21,688 nucleotides of DNA from CAMAXB01 sp041746615 (GCA_041746615.1 JBGTGS010000046.1:1-21688), one strand, 5' to 3'. Shown: positions 1-7,900, counted from the first letter of the stretch. Notes: a model not told the origin generated them from the sequence alone. Translations and numbers: made by a program.

Positions 1-1
1 C

Positions 2-406
2 CGGCTGGTCCGCGCCTGCCGACGTCGCGGGCTGCCCGTGGTACCCGTTCCCGGCGCCTCCGCTCTCACGGCGGTGCTCAGCGCCTCCGGACTGCCCACC
101 AATGGGTTTCTCTTCGTGGGTTTTCTTCCGCCCAAATCCGCCGCCCGCATCACCTTTCTGGAAACATACCGGGCCTTCAAATACACGCTGGCCCTCTACG
201 AAAGCTGCCACCGGATTGAAAAATTCGCCGCCGAGATCGTAGCCACCTATGGCCCCGACCGCATAATTTGCATCGCCCGCGAGGTCACCAAGCTGCACGA
301 AACCTTCCAGGTGGGACCGGCAGGCGATGTGCAAACCCGGCTCAGACAAGGCAGCCTCAAGGGCGAATTTGTGGTGCTCATCGCGCCGGAAGACTTTGTC
401 CTGTGA
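2..406 (+). CDS. rsmI: 16S rRNA (cytidine-2'-O)-methyltransferase RsmI, 3' part only
   Basis: The frame is open from the left edge of the window, so the start of the gene lies outside it. About 134 C-terminal residues remain. They match the second half of RsmI: a VVPVPGASALTAVLS segment, then GFLFVGFLPPKSAAR, a YESCHR motif, an AREVTKLHE motif and a terminal KGEFVVLIAP strand. In this tetrapyrrole-methylase-fold family these segments line the S-adenosylmethionine pocket and the dimer interface. The enzyme 2'-O-methylates C1402 of 16S rRNA in the decoding centre. The stop is TGA at 404-406. The gene ends about 60 bases before a Ppx/GppA gene on the same strand, so the two may be co-transcribed. 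The first visible methionine-like codon (GTG at 38) is internal and is not the start. Confidence 0.93.
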   Translation, partial: RLVRACRRRGLPVVPVPGASALTAVLSASGLPTNGFLFVGFLPPKSAARITFLETYRAFKYTLALYESCHRIEKFAAEIVATYGPDRIICIAREVTKLHETFQVGPAGDVQTRLRQGSLKGEFVVLIAPEDFVL

Positions 407-466
407 GTCCGCTCTCCCTTCCGCCTCGTCCATGCCCGATTCGGGCCCGTGATTAATTGTGATCCC

Positions 467-1411
467 ATGCCCTCTCCGATCGCTGCCGTCATCGATATCG
501 GTTCCAATTCGATCAAGATCCTGATCGCCCAACGGCAGCAGGACGGCCAACTCGAATCGCTGGCCGGACACACTCTGGATGCCCGCATCAGCACTGGCAT
601 CAGCCACGCGCATCCCCGCTTGGGTGAGGAGGGCATGCAGCGTGGCCTGGATGCCATCCGCGAATTGCTGTGCCATGCGTCAGCCGTCGCCGCCGGCAAG
701 GTTGTGCTAGTCGCGACGAGCGCGGTTCGCGATGCAGTCAATGGTGCGGAGTTCTGCCGCCGTGTGCGGGAGTCAACCGGTCACTCCATCCGGGTTCTCT
801 CCGGCGATGAGGAGGCCAATTTGATCGGGCGCGGCCTGACGTGTGATCCGACTCTCCAGGGACTGGAAAACTTCCACGTGTTTGATCTCGGCGGAGGCAG
901 CCTGGAATGCCTCGGCTTTGAGCATCGCCGGATCGCCCAGGTCGCCAGCCTGAAGCTGGGATGCGTGCGCCTGACCGAACAGTTTGTGCCGGACCCGGCT
1001 TCCCCCTTTTCCCACGCGCAGCGGATCGCCCTGAAGACTCACGTCACCACCACCCTTCACCTGGCAGGGTTTCACTTTTTCGGGTCGGAGCGGGCGGCCA
1101 TCTTTGCCGGCGGCAGCATGACCACCGTTCGTGCCATCCACGGTGCCCGCGAAGGCCGCCGCATGGAGGACGAGCCGGCCTTGGTCACCGTGGAGGCGAT
1201 TCAAACCCTGCTCGATGAGATCTCGGCTATGTCCCTATCAGAACGCCAGCTGATACCCGGACTTCCGCGGGGGCGGGCGGATGTGTTTCCCGCTGCTTTG
1301 GCAACCATGATGGCCATTGCCGAAGCCGGCCGGCTGACCTGCTTCCATCATTCGCTCTACAATCTGCGCTGGGGCATCGCCGACGAGGTTCTTCCTGCAA
1401 AGGCTGGCTGA
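467..1411 (+). CDS. Ppx/GppA-family phosphatase, short form
   Basis: About 314 residues. The actin/hexokinase-like Ppx/GppA fold is clear: an N-terminal AAVIDIGSNSIKILIA phosphate-binding loop (residues 6-21), a SGDEEANLIGRG segment, the FDLGGGSLE nucleotide/phosphate loop near the middle, and FAGGSMTTVRAI later. These enzymes remove phosphate from polyphosphate ends or from pppGpp, linking phosphate storage to the stringent response. The protein has only the catalytic core of about 300 residues and lacks the C-terminal HD-like domain of E. coli Ppx and GppA, so which substrate it uses cannot be told. I chose the ATG at 467, which leaves a standard short N-terminus. An in-frame GTG at 449 would add six residues. 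Neither has a convincing ribosome site. It converges with the kinase gene at 1463. Confidence 0.88.
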   Translation: MPSPIAAVIDIGSNSIKILIAQRQQDGQLESLAGHTLDARISTGISHAHPRLGEEGMQRGLDAIRELLCHASAVAAGKVVLVATSAVRDAVNGAEFCRRVRESTGHSIRVLSGDEEANLIGRGLTCDPTLQGLENFHVFDLGGGSLECLGFEHRRIAQVASLKLGCVRLTEQFVPDPASPFSHAQRIALKTHVTTTLHLAGFHFFGSERAAIFAGGSMTTVRAIHGAREGRRMEDEPALVTVEAIQTLLDEISAMSLSERQLIPGLPRGRADVFPAALATMMAIAEAGRLTCFHHSLYNLRWGIADEVLPAKAG

Positions 1412-1462
1412 GACCCCGGGCAGACGTCAACGGGCGCCTCGGGTACGCACGTCCATTCCGGC

Positions 1463-4400
1463 TCACTCCGACAGGGCCTGGTGCACCGTTTTCAGCAGGG
1501 TTTCCGCAGTATAAGGTTTGAGCAGAAAGAATTTCGTCGAGGCCCCAAAGGCCTTGAGCGAACTGCCGCTGGAACTCAGGCCACTCGCGCCGATGATGCG
1601 GACGTTCGGATTTATCTTCAACAAGGCGTTGATGGTCGTGGGCCCATCCATGATCGGCATCATCATGTCGGTCAGCACCAAGGCTATATCCCCGGTCTGG
1701 CGGGCATAGATGGCAATCGCATCGGCCCCGTTTTCGGCCAAGAGCACCCGGTAGCCAAAGGCCTCAAGGGTCTGGCGGGTTACCACGCGCACGGGTTCCT
1801 CATCGTCCACCACCAGCACGGTCTCACCATTCGCCCGGGGTGGATCCTCCAGCATCGGCGGGGCGGATGCGGATTTGTCTCCGGATTCCGCCGGCAGGTA
1901 AACTTTGAAGGTCGTGCCTCTTTCAGGTTCACTGTAGAACTGGATGAATCCCTCATGACCCTTGACGATGGTCGCGACGGTGGAAAGACCGAGTCCCGTG
2001 CCATGTCCAGGCTGCTTGGTGGTGAAGAAGGGGTCGAAAATCCGATCACGCATCTCTGCCGGAATGCCATCACCCGTGTCGGCGACGCGGAACATCACAT
2101 GAGGACCAGGCCGGCCCGCGCGGTTGACCATCACATACTGGGCGTCGAGCATGACGTTCTCGGCCGAAAGGGTCAGGGTGCCGCCCATGGGCATGGCATC
2201 GCGGGCGTTGACGCACAGGTTGAGGAGCACCTGATGCATCTGGGTCGGATCGCAGGAAATTGCCCGGACGTTTCGGGAGGCCTTGACCTCCAGCTGGATG
2301 GATTTCGGGAACGTCTCGCGGATGATCCGCTCGATCTCCGCGATGAGATGACGGGGAGGCGTCGGGACCTTCTGCCCCTCCACGCCGCGGGCAAAGGACA
2401 GCACCTGTCTGACCATGTCCGCCCCTCGCTTGGCGCTGGACTCGATGGTGTCGAGTATGCGCCGATCCCCCTCGTCCCGCACGGTCATGCGCAGCAGACC
2501 GATCGACATCATAATCGGCGCGAGCACATTGTTCAGGTCATGGGCGATGCCACCGGCCAAGGTGCCGATGCTTTCCATGCGCTGGGCGCGCAGGAACTGC
2601 GACTCGATCTTCTTCCGCTCCGTGATGTCCGTGTTGATGGCAAGGATTCCTTGGGGCCGGCCCTCCCCATCCAGGATCAGTGAAGCGCGTCCCTCGACGA
2701 TGCACTCCTTGCCGTCCTTGGTCACATGACGCACCTCACCGCTCCATTTCCCCGTTTCCAGGAGAAGCGCATTGATCGTCTGGAACGTTTCCAGGTGCTC
2801 TCCGTAAATAAGTTCCTCAATGGGTCGGCCCATCACCTCCTCCGCCATCCATCCATAAAGCCGTTCGGCTCCCTTGTTCCAGTAGGTCACCCGGTGATCC
2901 AGACCGCGTACCCAGATCGCCTCGTGGGAATTGTCGAGTAGCGAAGCCTGTTCCCTCATCTTGGCGTCGGCCTGCTGGCGTTCCCGTCGGATGCGGATGC
3001 TCTCGATGCCAAAGGCCAGGTTGTTCGCAAGCTCCTGCAGAAGTTTGAGCTCCCCTTCGGTGGGTGGGCCCACTTCCGACGAGTAGAGTGCCAGCAGCCC
3101 AAAGGTGCGCTCCTCCATGCGCAGGGGCAAACTGACGATACTGCGATAACCACGTCGGATCGCGTCTTCCACCCAGTACGTGCCGGCGAACTCACTCGCG
3201 ATATCCGCACACACCACCGGCTTTCGTTCACGGATGGACCGGCCCGCCGGTCCGTTACCCCGGGAATCATGCTCGGACCAGGATAAGGATATTCCGGCAA
3301 GGTAGCCGTCTTCGAACCCTGCATGGGCCACGGGACGGATGGTTTTGGCCTCATCCATTTTTGCGAAGCCAACCCAAGCCATCCGGGATCCGCCGATCTC
3401 AACAATCAGCCGGCAGATGTCATTGAGCAACTGGTCCTCATCCGTCGCCCGCACCAGGGCCTCGTTACAGGCGCTCAGCAAGTGCAGCGCCCGGTTGGTC
3501 CGCGCCACCTCAAACTCCCAGTGCTTGCGCTCGGTGACATCCCGGGCCGTACCCACGATGCGTTCAACCCGGCCTTCGGCATTCAGGACGGGATAAGATA
3601 TATCCCTGATCCATCGGATCGACCCGTCCGGCCGACGGATCCGGTATTCGGTATCCGTCACCTCACCCTTCATGAACCGGTCACGCGCTCCCATGGCCAA
3701 AGGCCGGTCCTCCGGCAGGATCGCCTCCATATAGGAAAGCGCATCGGCCATGAGGCTCTCGCAACTGCGGCCCCACACCTCTTCATAGGTCGGGCTGATG
3801 TAGCTCATGCACAGCGCATGAGGGTCATGATTGTAGAACACCTCGTTGATATTCTCGGCCAGTTCGCGGAAGCGCGCCTCGCTGTCCTGCAAGGCCAGCT
3901 CCACCTGCTTTCGTTCCGTGATGTTCACGTGCATGACCACCACCCCACCCGGTCCCTGCTCTTCCAGGGCCGTCACCATCAACCGGAACCAACGTTGCTC
4001 ACCCGGCCCATGACATGGGTACTCAAGGGAAAACTGCTGCGCCTGGCCGGACATGACCGAACGAATGCCGTCAGCCACCTGCATGGCCTCTTCGGAGCAG
4101 TCCCCATGCGCACGATCGCAAGTCTCCAGATAGTTCCTGCCAATCCCGAAGTCGGACCCGGACATGGCGTTGGCGGTCGCAAACCGACGCCATGCCTCGT
4201 TGACCGCGATCACAGCCCCCTGTTCGTCCAGCAGAGCGATGTGGGCTGGCAGGGCGTTGAGAATTTTCAGTTGGATGGCAGCCTGTTCGCGCTGCCGGGT
4301 TTCGCTCAGCCGCAGTTTTTCGCGCGCATTCCGCAGCAGGTAGGCATCACCATCCGGCCGCACCACGGAGTCGATCTGGCCGGCGACCGAATTTTCCAGA

Positions 4401-4498
4401 TCCTCCTCCGCCTTGATCAGGCGGCGGACCAGGTCAGGCAGGGGATCGTCGCCAACACCCTCGTCCTTTCCAGGGGTTTTGACGCGATGCCGGCTCAT
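1463..4498 (-). CDS. Kai-operon hybrid histidine kinase (PAS-PAS-GAF-PAS-HisKA-HATPase-REC)
   Basis: A soluble 1011-residue hybrid kinase. I see no membrane segment or signal peptide. Approximate order: charged helical N-terminus 1-75; PAS 76-200 ending in VNITERK; PAS/PAC 205-325 ending in DVTERK; GAF 340-500; PAS 515-630 ending in DITERK; HisKA with GGIAHDLNN (His653); HATPase with N-box NLCVNARDA (758-766), G1 DTGDGIP and G2 GTGLGLS; then a receiver with VVDDE (897-901), phospho-acceptor Asp944 in LTDMMMP and Lys994. The fused receiver suggests phosphate is passed internally or through a phosphotransfer protein. The start overlaps the kaiB stop by four bases (ATGA) and a GAGGGA element precedes it. 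Coupled translation with kaiB and kaiC implies it acts with them. It is not SasA: there is no KaiB-like N-terminal domain. Confidence 0.92.
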   Translation of the reverse strand: MSRHRVKTPGKDEGVGDDPLPDLVRRLIKAEEDLENSVAGQIDSVVRPDGDAYLLRNAREKLRLSETRQREQAAIQLKILNALPAHIALLDEQGAVIAVNEAWRRFATANAMSGSDFGIGRNYLETCDRAHGDCSEEAMQVADGIRSVMSGQAQQFSLEYPCHGPGEQRWFRLMVTALEEQGPGGVVVMHVNITERKQVELALQDSEARFRELAENINEVFYNHDPHALCMSYISPTYEEVWGRSCESLMADALSYMEAILPEDRPLAMGARDRFMKGEVTDTEYRIRRPDGSIRWIRDISYPVLNAEGRVERIVGTARDVTERKHWEFEVARTNRALHLLSACNEALVRATDEDQLLNDICRLIVEIGGSRMAWVGFAKMDEAKTIRPVAHAGFEDGYLAGISLSWSEHDSRGNGPAGRSIRERKPVVCADIASEFAGTYWVEDAIRRGYRSIVSLPLRMEERTFGLLALYSSEVGPPTEGELKLLQELANNLAFGIESIRIRRERQQADAKMREQASLLDNSHEAIWVRGLDHRVTYWNKGAERLYGWMAEEVMGRPIEELIYGEHLETFQTINALLLETGKWSGEVRHVTKDGKECIVEGRASLILDGEGRPQGILAINTDITERKKIESQFLRAQRMESIGTLAGGIAHDLNNVLAPIMMSIGLLRMTVRDEGDRRILDTIESSAKRGADMVRQVLSFARGVEGQKVPTPPRHLIAEIERIIRETFPKSIQLEVKASRNVRAISCDPTQMHQVLLNLCVNARDAMPMGGTLTLSAENVMLDAQYVMVNRAGRPGPHVMFRVADTGDGIPAEMRDRIFDPFFTTKQPGHGTGLGLSTVATIVKGHEGFIQFYSEPERGTTFKVYLPAESGDKSASAPPMLEDPPRANGETVLVVDDEEPVRVVTRQTLEAFGYRVLLAENGADAIAIYARQTGDIALVLTDMMMPIMDGPTTINALLKINPNVRIIGASGLSSSGSSLKAFGASTKFFLLKPYTAETLLKTVHQALSE

Positions 4499-4776
4499 GC
4501 TTTCCCTCGCAGCCCAAGGGCATTCAGCACCAGGTCACGTTCGCTGAGGTTGCCCACGATCCGAAGCTCCGGACCGGGTTTGAGCTTCAGCAGAGTCGGC
4601 GTGACCAGAATGCGATCGGCCAAGGCCCGGCGGGGATCCGACAAGACATCGATTTCCTCGATGGTGTGACTGCCGTTCAGGTGTTCCTCTAAAATTTCCC
4701 TGAGGTTCTCCCGAGCGCGCAGGGAGTTCGGCCCGTCTCCACTCACATAGAATCGCAACAGATACTTCTTACTCAT
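4495..4776 (-). CDS. kaiB: KaiB, circadian-clock-type thioredoxin-like protein
   Basis: Ninety-three residues, the usual KaiB length. The order of conserved blocks matches cyanobacterial KaiB almost end to end: LRFYVSG near residue 7, PNSLRARENL, an ILEE helix, the EEIDVLSDPRRA strand and turn, the RILVTPTLLKL segment with the conserved cis-Pro region, and RIVGNLSERDLVLNALGL at the C-terminus. In cyanobacteria KaiB changes fold in its C-terminal half to bind the phosphorylated KaiC hexamer. That half is well conserved here, so fold switching is plausible but inferred. AAGGA lies a good distance upstream of the ATG. The start overlaps the kaiC stop (ATGA) and the stop overlaps the kinase start, so all three are translationally coupled. 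No kaiA is present in the window. Confidence 0.93.
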   Translation of the reverse strand: MSKKYLLRFYVSGDGPNSLRARENLREILEEHLNGSHTIEEIDVLSDPRRALADRILVTPTLLKLKPGPELRIVGNLSERDLVLNALGLRGKA

Positions 4777-6491
4777 TTCGTTCCTTTTTTCCGGATGGCA
4801 TCGGAGCGGCGTTTGTGGCCGAGGGTGGTGGCGCGGGCCGACCGCTGGTCCTGCCGGTGATGTTCACCGCGCAGGTGCTGCTGAAGTTCAGCCTTTTTTA
4901 CCACAATCGAGCGTTCCAGCAGCTTCAGTTGATAGGCCATGCGTTCAGTCTCGAGTTCAATTTCCCGGCGCTTTGCTTCCACCCCGTCGCGGGCGCTGAC
5001 TTCCTGCGCCGCCTCGGCCTGCTCCCGCTGCCAGCGGAGCGTGCCCATGAGCACCTCTCCTCCCGCCGTGTAGGCATCGGCGAGGGTCAAGCCCTGGTTG
5101 GACAGGATCAACTCGCGCACCTGATTTGAATGGGCCATGCCGCGAGACTTCACAATCGTCAGCGCCCGGTTCCGCTCACCACCCTGAACAACGTAGGAGA
5201 GATGGATCCAGGTATCGGCGATGGTGGAAATCTGCATGGAGGTTGCCTCCTCCTGCTGATCCGCGGTGTGGAGCAGGCTGGTGTTGACCATGGTGACCCC
5301 CCGGGCCTTGCCCAGGTGCATGAGCCGCTCGCCGAAGATCTGAGCAATCGCATCCCCCCCGCCCTTGATCAGCGCGGAAAGAGGATCGATCACCAGACAA
5401 GAGGGGCGGTGCTGGTCCAGCACGTCGCGAATGCTTGAGTAATGCTGCTTGGCACTGCAGCTGTCGGCCATCACGGAATGCACCAGCAGCCGGCCGCTGC
5501 GGACATGCGGAGCCAGCTGGATGTTGACCGAGGAGAAATTCCGCACCAGTTCGGCCGCGCTTTCATCGAAGCTTACATAAACAACCCGTTCGCCGCGCTT
5601 GCAGGCGGCGGCGGCAAAGGCTGCGGCCAAGGTGGACTTCGATGTTCCGGGAGAGCCGGTGATCAAAATGCTCGCCCCGCGAAAATAGCCTCCATCGAGC
5701 ATCGCATCAAGCCGGGCCACGCCCGTGGAAATCCGCCGCTTGGTCACCGGGACCGCCTGTTCGATTCGCAGGCCGGCGGAGACCTCCAGACCACGCCGTT
5801 CGATTGAAATCGGTGCCTCGTTCTCGTAAAACCCGGAGCCCCGATACTTCATCACCCACAGGTTGCGCAGCGAAATCCGGTTCTGGAGGAAATGCTTCAG
5901 CATGATCACACAATCAGCCATGAACTGTAAATTCGCCCCATAGGTCCCGGCAGTGGACTCCTCCACGATCTTGGCCGTGAGTATTCCCGTCAGCCGGTTG
6001 TCCTTCAACCAACGCTGCAGGCGGAAAAGTTCCCGGCGTTCGGCCGCCGGATCATCCAGCAAGGTGAGCAGGACGTCGATGCCATCAAACACCACGCGGT
6101 CGGCTTTCATCTCGCGGGCCTTTTCCGCCACGATGGCGAGCAGTCCCGTCAGATCGAAGGATCCGGCCTTGACCGAGTCCGGCCCCAGCCGGGCGTCGAG
6201 GAAGAATAGGTTTCGTTTTTGCAGGGCCGCCAGGTTCCAGCCAAAGCTCGCCGCGTGCCGGATGATATCTGCGGGGCTTTCCTCGAAGGCAACAAAGATG
6301 CCCGGTTCATTGCGCTGGCTGGCGCCGTTGGCGAGCGTCTGCAGGGCCAGGACGGTCTTGCCGCTGCCGGGACCGCCCAGGAGCAACGTGGTTTTCCCAT
6401 GGGGCAGTCCTCCATGCAGGATCTCGTCCAAGCCGGGAATGTCAGTCGGAACCTTTTCAAGCAAGGTCGGGGGTCGTGACGATTTGGCCAT
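4773..6491 (-). CDS. kaiC: KaiC-like double RecA-domain ATPase/autokinase
   Basis: About 572 residues from the ATG at 6491; an in-frame TTG at 6536 would add 15. Two KaiC domains are visible. CI has Walker A GGPGSGKT (39-46) and the catalytic Glu pair in FEES (70-71). CII has Walker A GSPGTSKS (279-286), FDES (309-310) in place of the canonical Glu-Glu, and IDPLSAL. The segment ATSMQISTIADT matches the KaiC phosphorylation region: Ser422-Thr423 correspond to S431/T432 of Synechococcus KaiC, and Thr417 to T426. This suggests hexamer formation, ATP hydrolysis in CI and autophosphorylation in CII. After about residue 485 the sequence departs from clock KaiC and forms a charged helical, probably coiled-coil, segment and then a Lys/Arg-rich tail. 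That replaces the KaiA-binding tail and fits the absence of kaiA. It is the first gene of kaiC-kaiB-kinase. Confidence 0.93.
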   Translation of the reverse strand: MAKSSRPPTLLEKVPTDIPGLDEILHGGLPHGKTTLLLGGPGSGKTVLALQTLANGASQRNEPGIFVAFEESPADIIRHAASFGWNLAALQKRNLFFLDARLGPDSVKAGSFDLTGLLAIVAEKAREMKADRVVFDGIDVLLTLLDDPAAERRELFRLQRWLKDNRLTGILTAKIVEESTAGTYGANLQFMADCVIMLKHFLQNRISLRNLWVMKYRGSGFYENEAPISIERRGLEVSAGLRIEQAVPVTKRRISTGVARLDAMLDGGYFRGASILITGSPGTSKSTLAAAFAAAACKRGERVVYVSFDESAAELVRNFSSVNIQLAPHVRSGRLLVHSVMADSCSAKQHYSSIRDVLDQHRPSCLVIDPLSALIKGGGDAIAQIFGERLMHLGKARGVTMVNTSLLHTADQQEEATSMQISTIADTWIHLSYVVQGGERNRALTIVKSRGMAHSNQVRELILSNQGLTLADAYTAGGEVLMGTLRWQREQAEAAQEVSARDGVEAKRREIELETERMAYQLKLLERSIVVKKAELQQHLRGEHHRQDQRSARATTLGHKRRSDAIRKKGTK

Positions 6492-6583
6492 GGCACTCGA
6501 TGGGTTTAAGGCTGGCGATGATCCCCACCGGCTCAAATGCGACGCGCCGTGGCCGACGGTGGGGTAGGTTTGCAGGACCCCTC

Positions 6584-6610
6584 AGTAAAGAAAACCCGCA
6601 GGAGTGTCAA
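6584..6610 (-). promoter_or_regulatory. Candidate sigma-70-type promoter for the kai operon
   Basis: Read on the minus strand, a perfect TTGACA (6605-6610) is followed after 15 bases by TTTACT (6584-6589), about 90 bases upstream of the kaiC ATG. The spacer is shorter than the usual 17 and the -10 box is only a partial match, so this is a weak prediction. Confidence 0.3.
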
Positions 6611-6654
6611 TCGAACGGAATTACGGGCAGTGTGTCAGTCTGCCGGGATTGCTG

Positions 6655-6675
6655 GTTGCGAGCCAGTCTCGCAAC
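6655..6675. repeat. Perfect 8-bp inverted repeat upstream of kaiC
   Basis: GTTGCGAG at 6655-6662 pairs exactly with CTCGCAAC at 6668-6675 around a five-base loop. It lies between the stop of the REC-kinase gene and the kaiC promoter region, about 45 bases upstream of the candidate -35 box. No T run follows on either strand, so an operator is as likely as a terminator. Confidence 0.6.
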
Positions 6676-6696
6676 GGGGTGCGCCTGCGCGTCACC

Positions 6697-6720
6697 TACA
6701 TCAAATACGTCAAATATGTA
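6697..6720. repeat. Direct repeat with inverted ends, operator-like
   Basis: TCAAATA occurs twice (6701-6707 and 6710-6716), nine bases apart and so nearly one helical turn, inside a 24-base element bounded by TACAT and ATGTA. It lies about 205-230 bases upstream of the kaiC ATG and may be a protein-binding site. There is no direct evidence of function. Confidence 0.4.
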
Positions 6721-6781
6721 CACTACCGGAGTGCTGTGGCGCAGTCACGTGCATGGAGCGCGTGAGCGAATCCGCAGCTGA

Positions 6782-7900
6782 TCAAGGGCCGGAGCCAACG
6801 GACGGCTGGTCCCATTCGGCGGTCAAAACGGTGCCCTTTCCCACTTCACTCTCAATGCGGAACCGGGCGCCGGTCCTTTCAATCAAGTGTTGGGTCAAAG
6901 TCAGGCCCAAACCCAGGCCCTGCTGTTCATAATGCGGGCGATCAAACTGCTTGAAGGCTCCGATCTCGCGGACCTGTTCATCCGACATGCCCCGGCCCTT
7001 GTCTGTCACCTGAAGTATGGTCCTTCCACAGGCACTTGTCAGGGTGACGCGCACCGGCATCCCCGGAGCGGAGAACTTGCAGGCATTGTCAACCCACTCG
7101 GAGACGATTGTCGTGAGATTCGACTTGCTGAGGGGCAGTCCGACTTCGGCCAGCTCGAGAACGACATCCTCCCCCCGCCGATGCTTCGCGGCAATGCTCA
7201 CCGCCGTGGCGTTGATCACCGTCCGGGTGTCCACGGCAGCCAGCAGGGGCACCTTGCCACCCGGCAAGGGCGGATTGTTGATGATCTCGAGAATGGTCAG
7301 GTAACTCTTGAGCGTACGCAACAGGCGTTCCCCGCTGTCATGGATGTCCTTGACCATTTTCTTCACCTCGGCGGGCGGCAAATTCTCAAGGTCCTCAAGC
7401 AGCATTTCGGAAAGCCCGATCACGCCAGCCAGCGGTGTGAACAATTCGTGCGGGAGCGTACGTGAGACGGTGGCGCGCAACTTGTCCATGGCCCTCGACT
7501 CCGCCTTGAGGATCATTTCAGACCGACTCAGACGGGCCTTCACGCAATTGATGAATTCCTCCATCGTAAAGGGCTTCTGCAGATAGTCGTCCGCACCCAG
7601 ATCCATGCCTGAGCGCACACCCGAATTGGCCCGGTCCCCGGTCATCAATATAAACTGACTGAGGGCGGTCCGTTCCTCGGAACGCAGGGCCTGCAAAAGG
7701 GAAATCCCGTCACCCGACGGCAGGTGAATGTCACTGACGACCACATGCGGGATGAATTCCTCGGCGATGCGGATGCCGTCGGCCTCGTTGTCCGAGGTTT
7801 TCACCAAATGTCCCGTGCGCTCCAAGGCCAGCACCAGGGATTCGCGAAGCAGCGGGTCGTCCTCTATGACCAGGATTCGTGGAGTGGATTCATCAGCCAT
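6782..7900 (-). CDS. Response regulator-histidine kinase (REC-HisKA-HATPase)
   Basis: About 372 residues with no membrane segment. The receiver comes first: LVIEDD, phospho-acceptor Asp57 in VSDIHLP, TGD, and Lys109 in LQKPF. Then come a short linker, a HisKA domain with LPHELFTPL (His151), and HATPase boxes EWVDNACKFS, DKGRGM and GLGLGLT. In such proteins phosphorylation of the N-terminal receiver is thought to switch the C-terminal kinase, so it sits mid-pathway and needs an upstream kinase. The hybrid kinase of the kai operon downstream is an obvious candidate partner, but that is inference from position. The ATG at 7900 gives a normal receiver N-terminus; a TTG at 7942 would add 14 residues. 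It has the same orientation as kaiC, separated from it by 290 bases, so a separate promoter is likely. Confidence 0.88.
   Translation of the reverse strand: MADESTPRILVIEDDPLLRESLVLALERTGHLVKTSDNEADGIRIAEEFIPHVVVSDIHLPSGDGISLLQALRSEERTALSQFILMTGDRANSGVRSGMDLGADDYLQKPFTMEEFINCVKARLSRSEMILKAESRAMDKLRATVSRTLPHELFTPLAGVIGLSEMLLEDLENLPPAEVKKMVKDIHDSGERLLRTLKSYLTILEIINNPPLPGGKVPLLAAVDTRTVINATAVSIAAKHRRGEDVVLELAEVGLPLSKSNLTTIVSEWVDNACKFSAPGMPVRVTLTSACGRTILQVTDKGRGMSDEQVREIGAFKQFDRPHYEQQGLGLGLTLTQHLIERTGARFRIESEVGKGTVLTAEWDQPSVGSGP

Noticed and set aside
1481..2683. A 400-codon open frame on the plus strand inside the kinase gene
   Set aside because: It is antisense to a kinase with intact domains, and its translation is His/Gly/Arg-rich without any domain; a GC-driven shadow.
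1463..4498. SasA orthologue
   Set aside because: No KaiB-like N-terminal domain, and the PAS/GAF/receiver layout is different; only genetic linkage suggests a Kai role.
3323..4669. A 448-codon plus-strand frame across the kinase and kaiB
   Set aside because: Antisense to two genes with clear family matches; no motif of its own.
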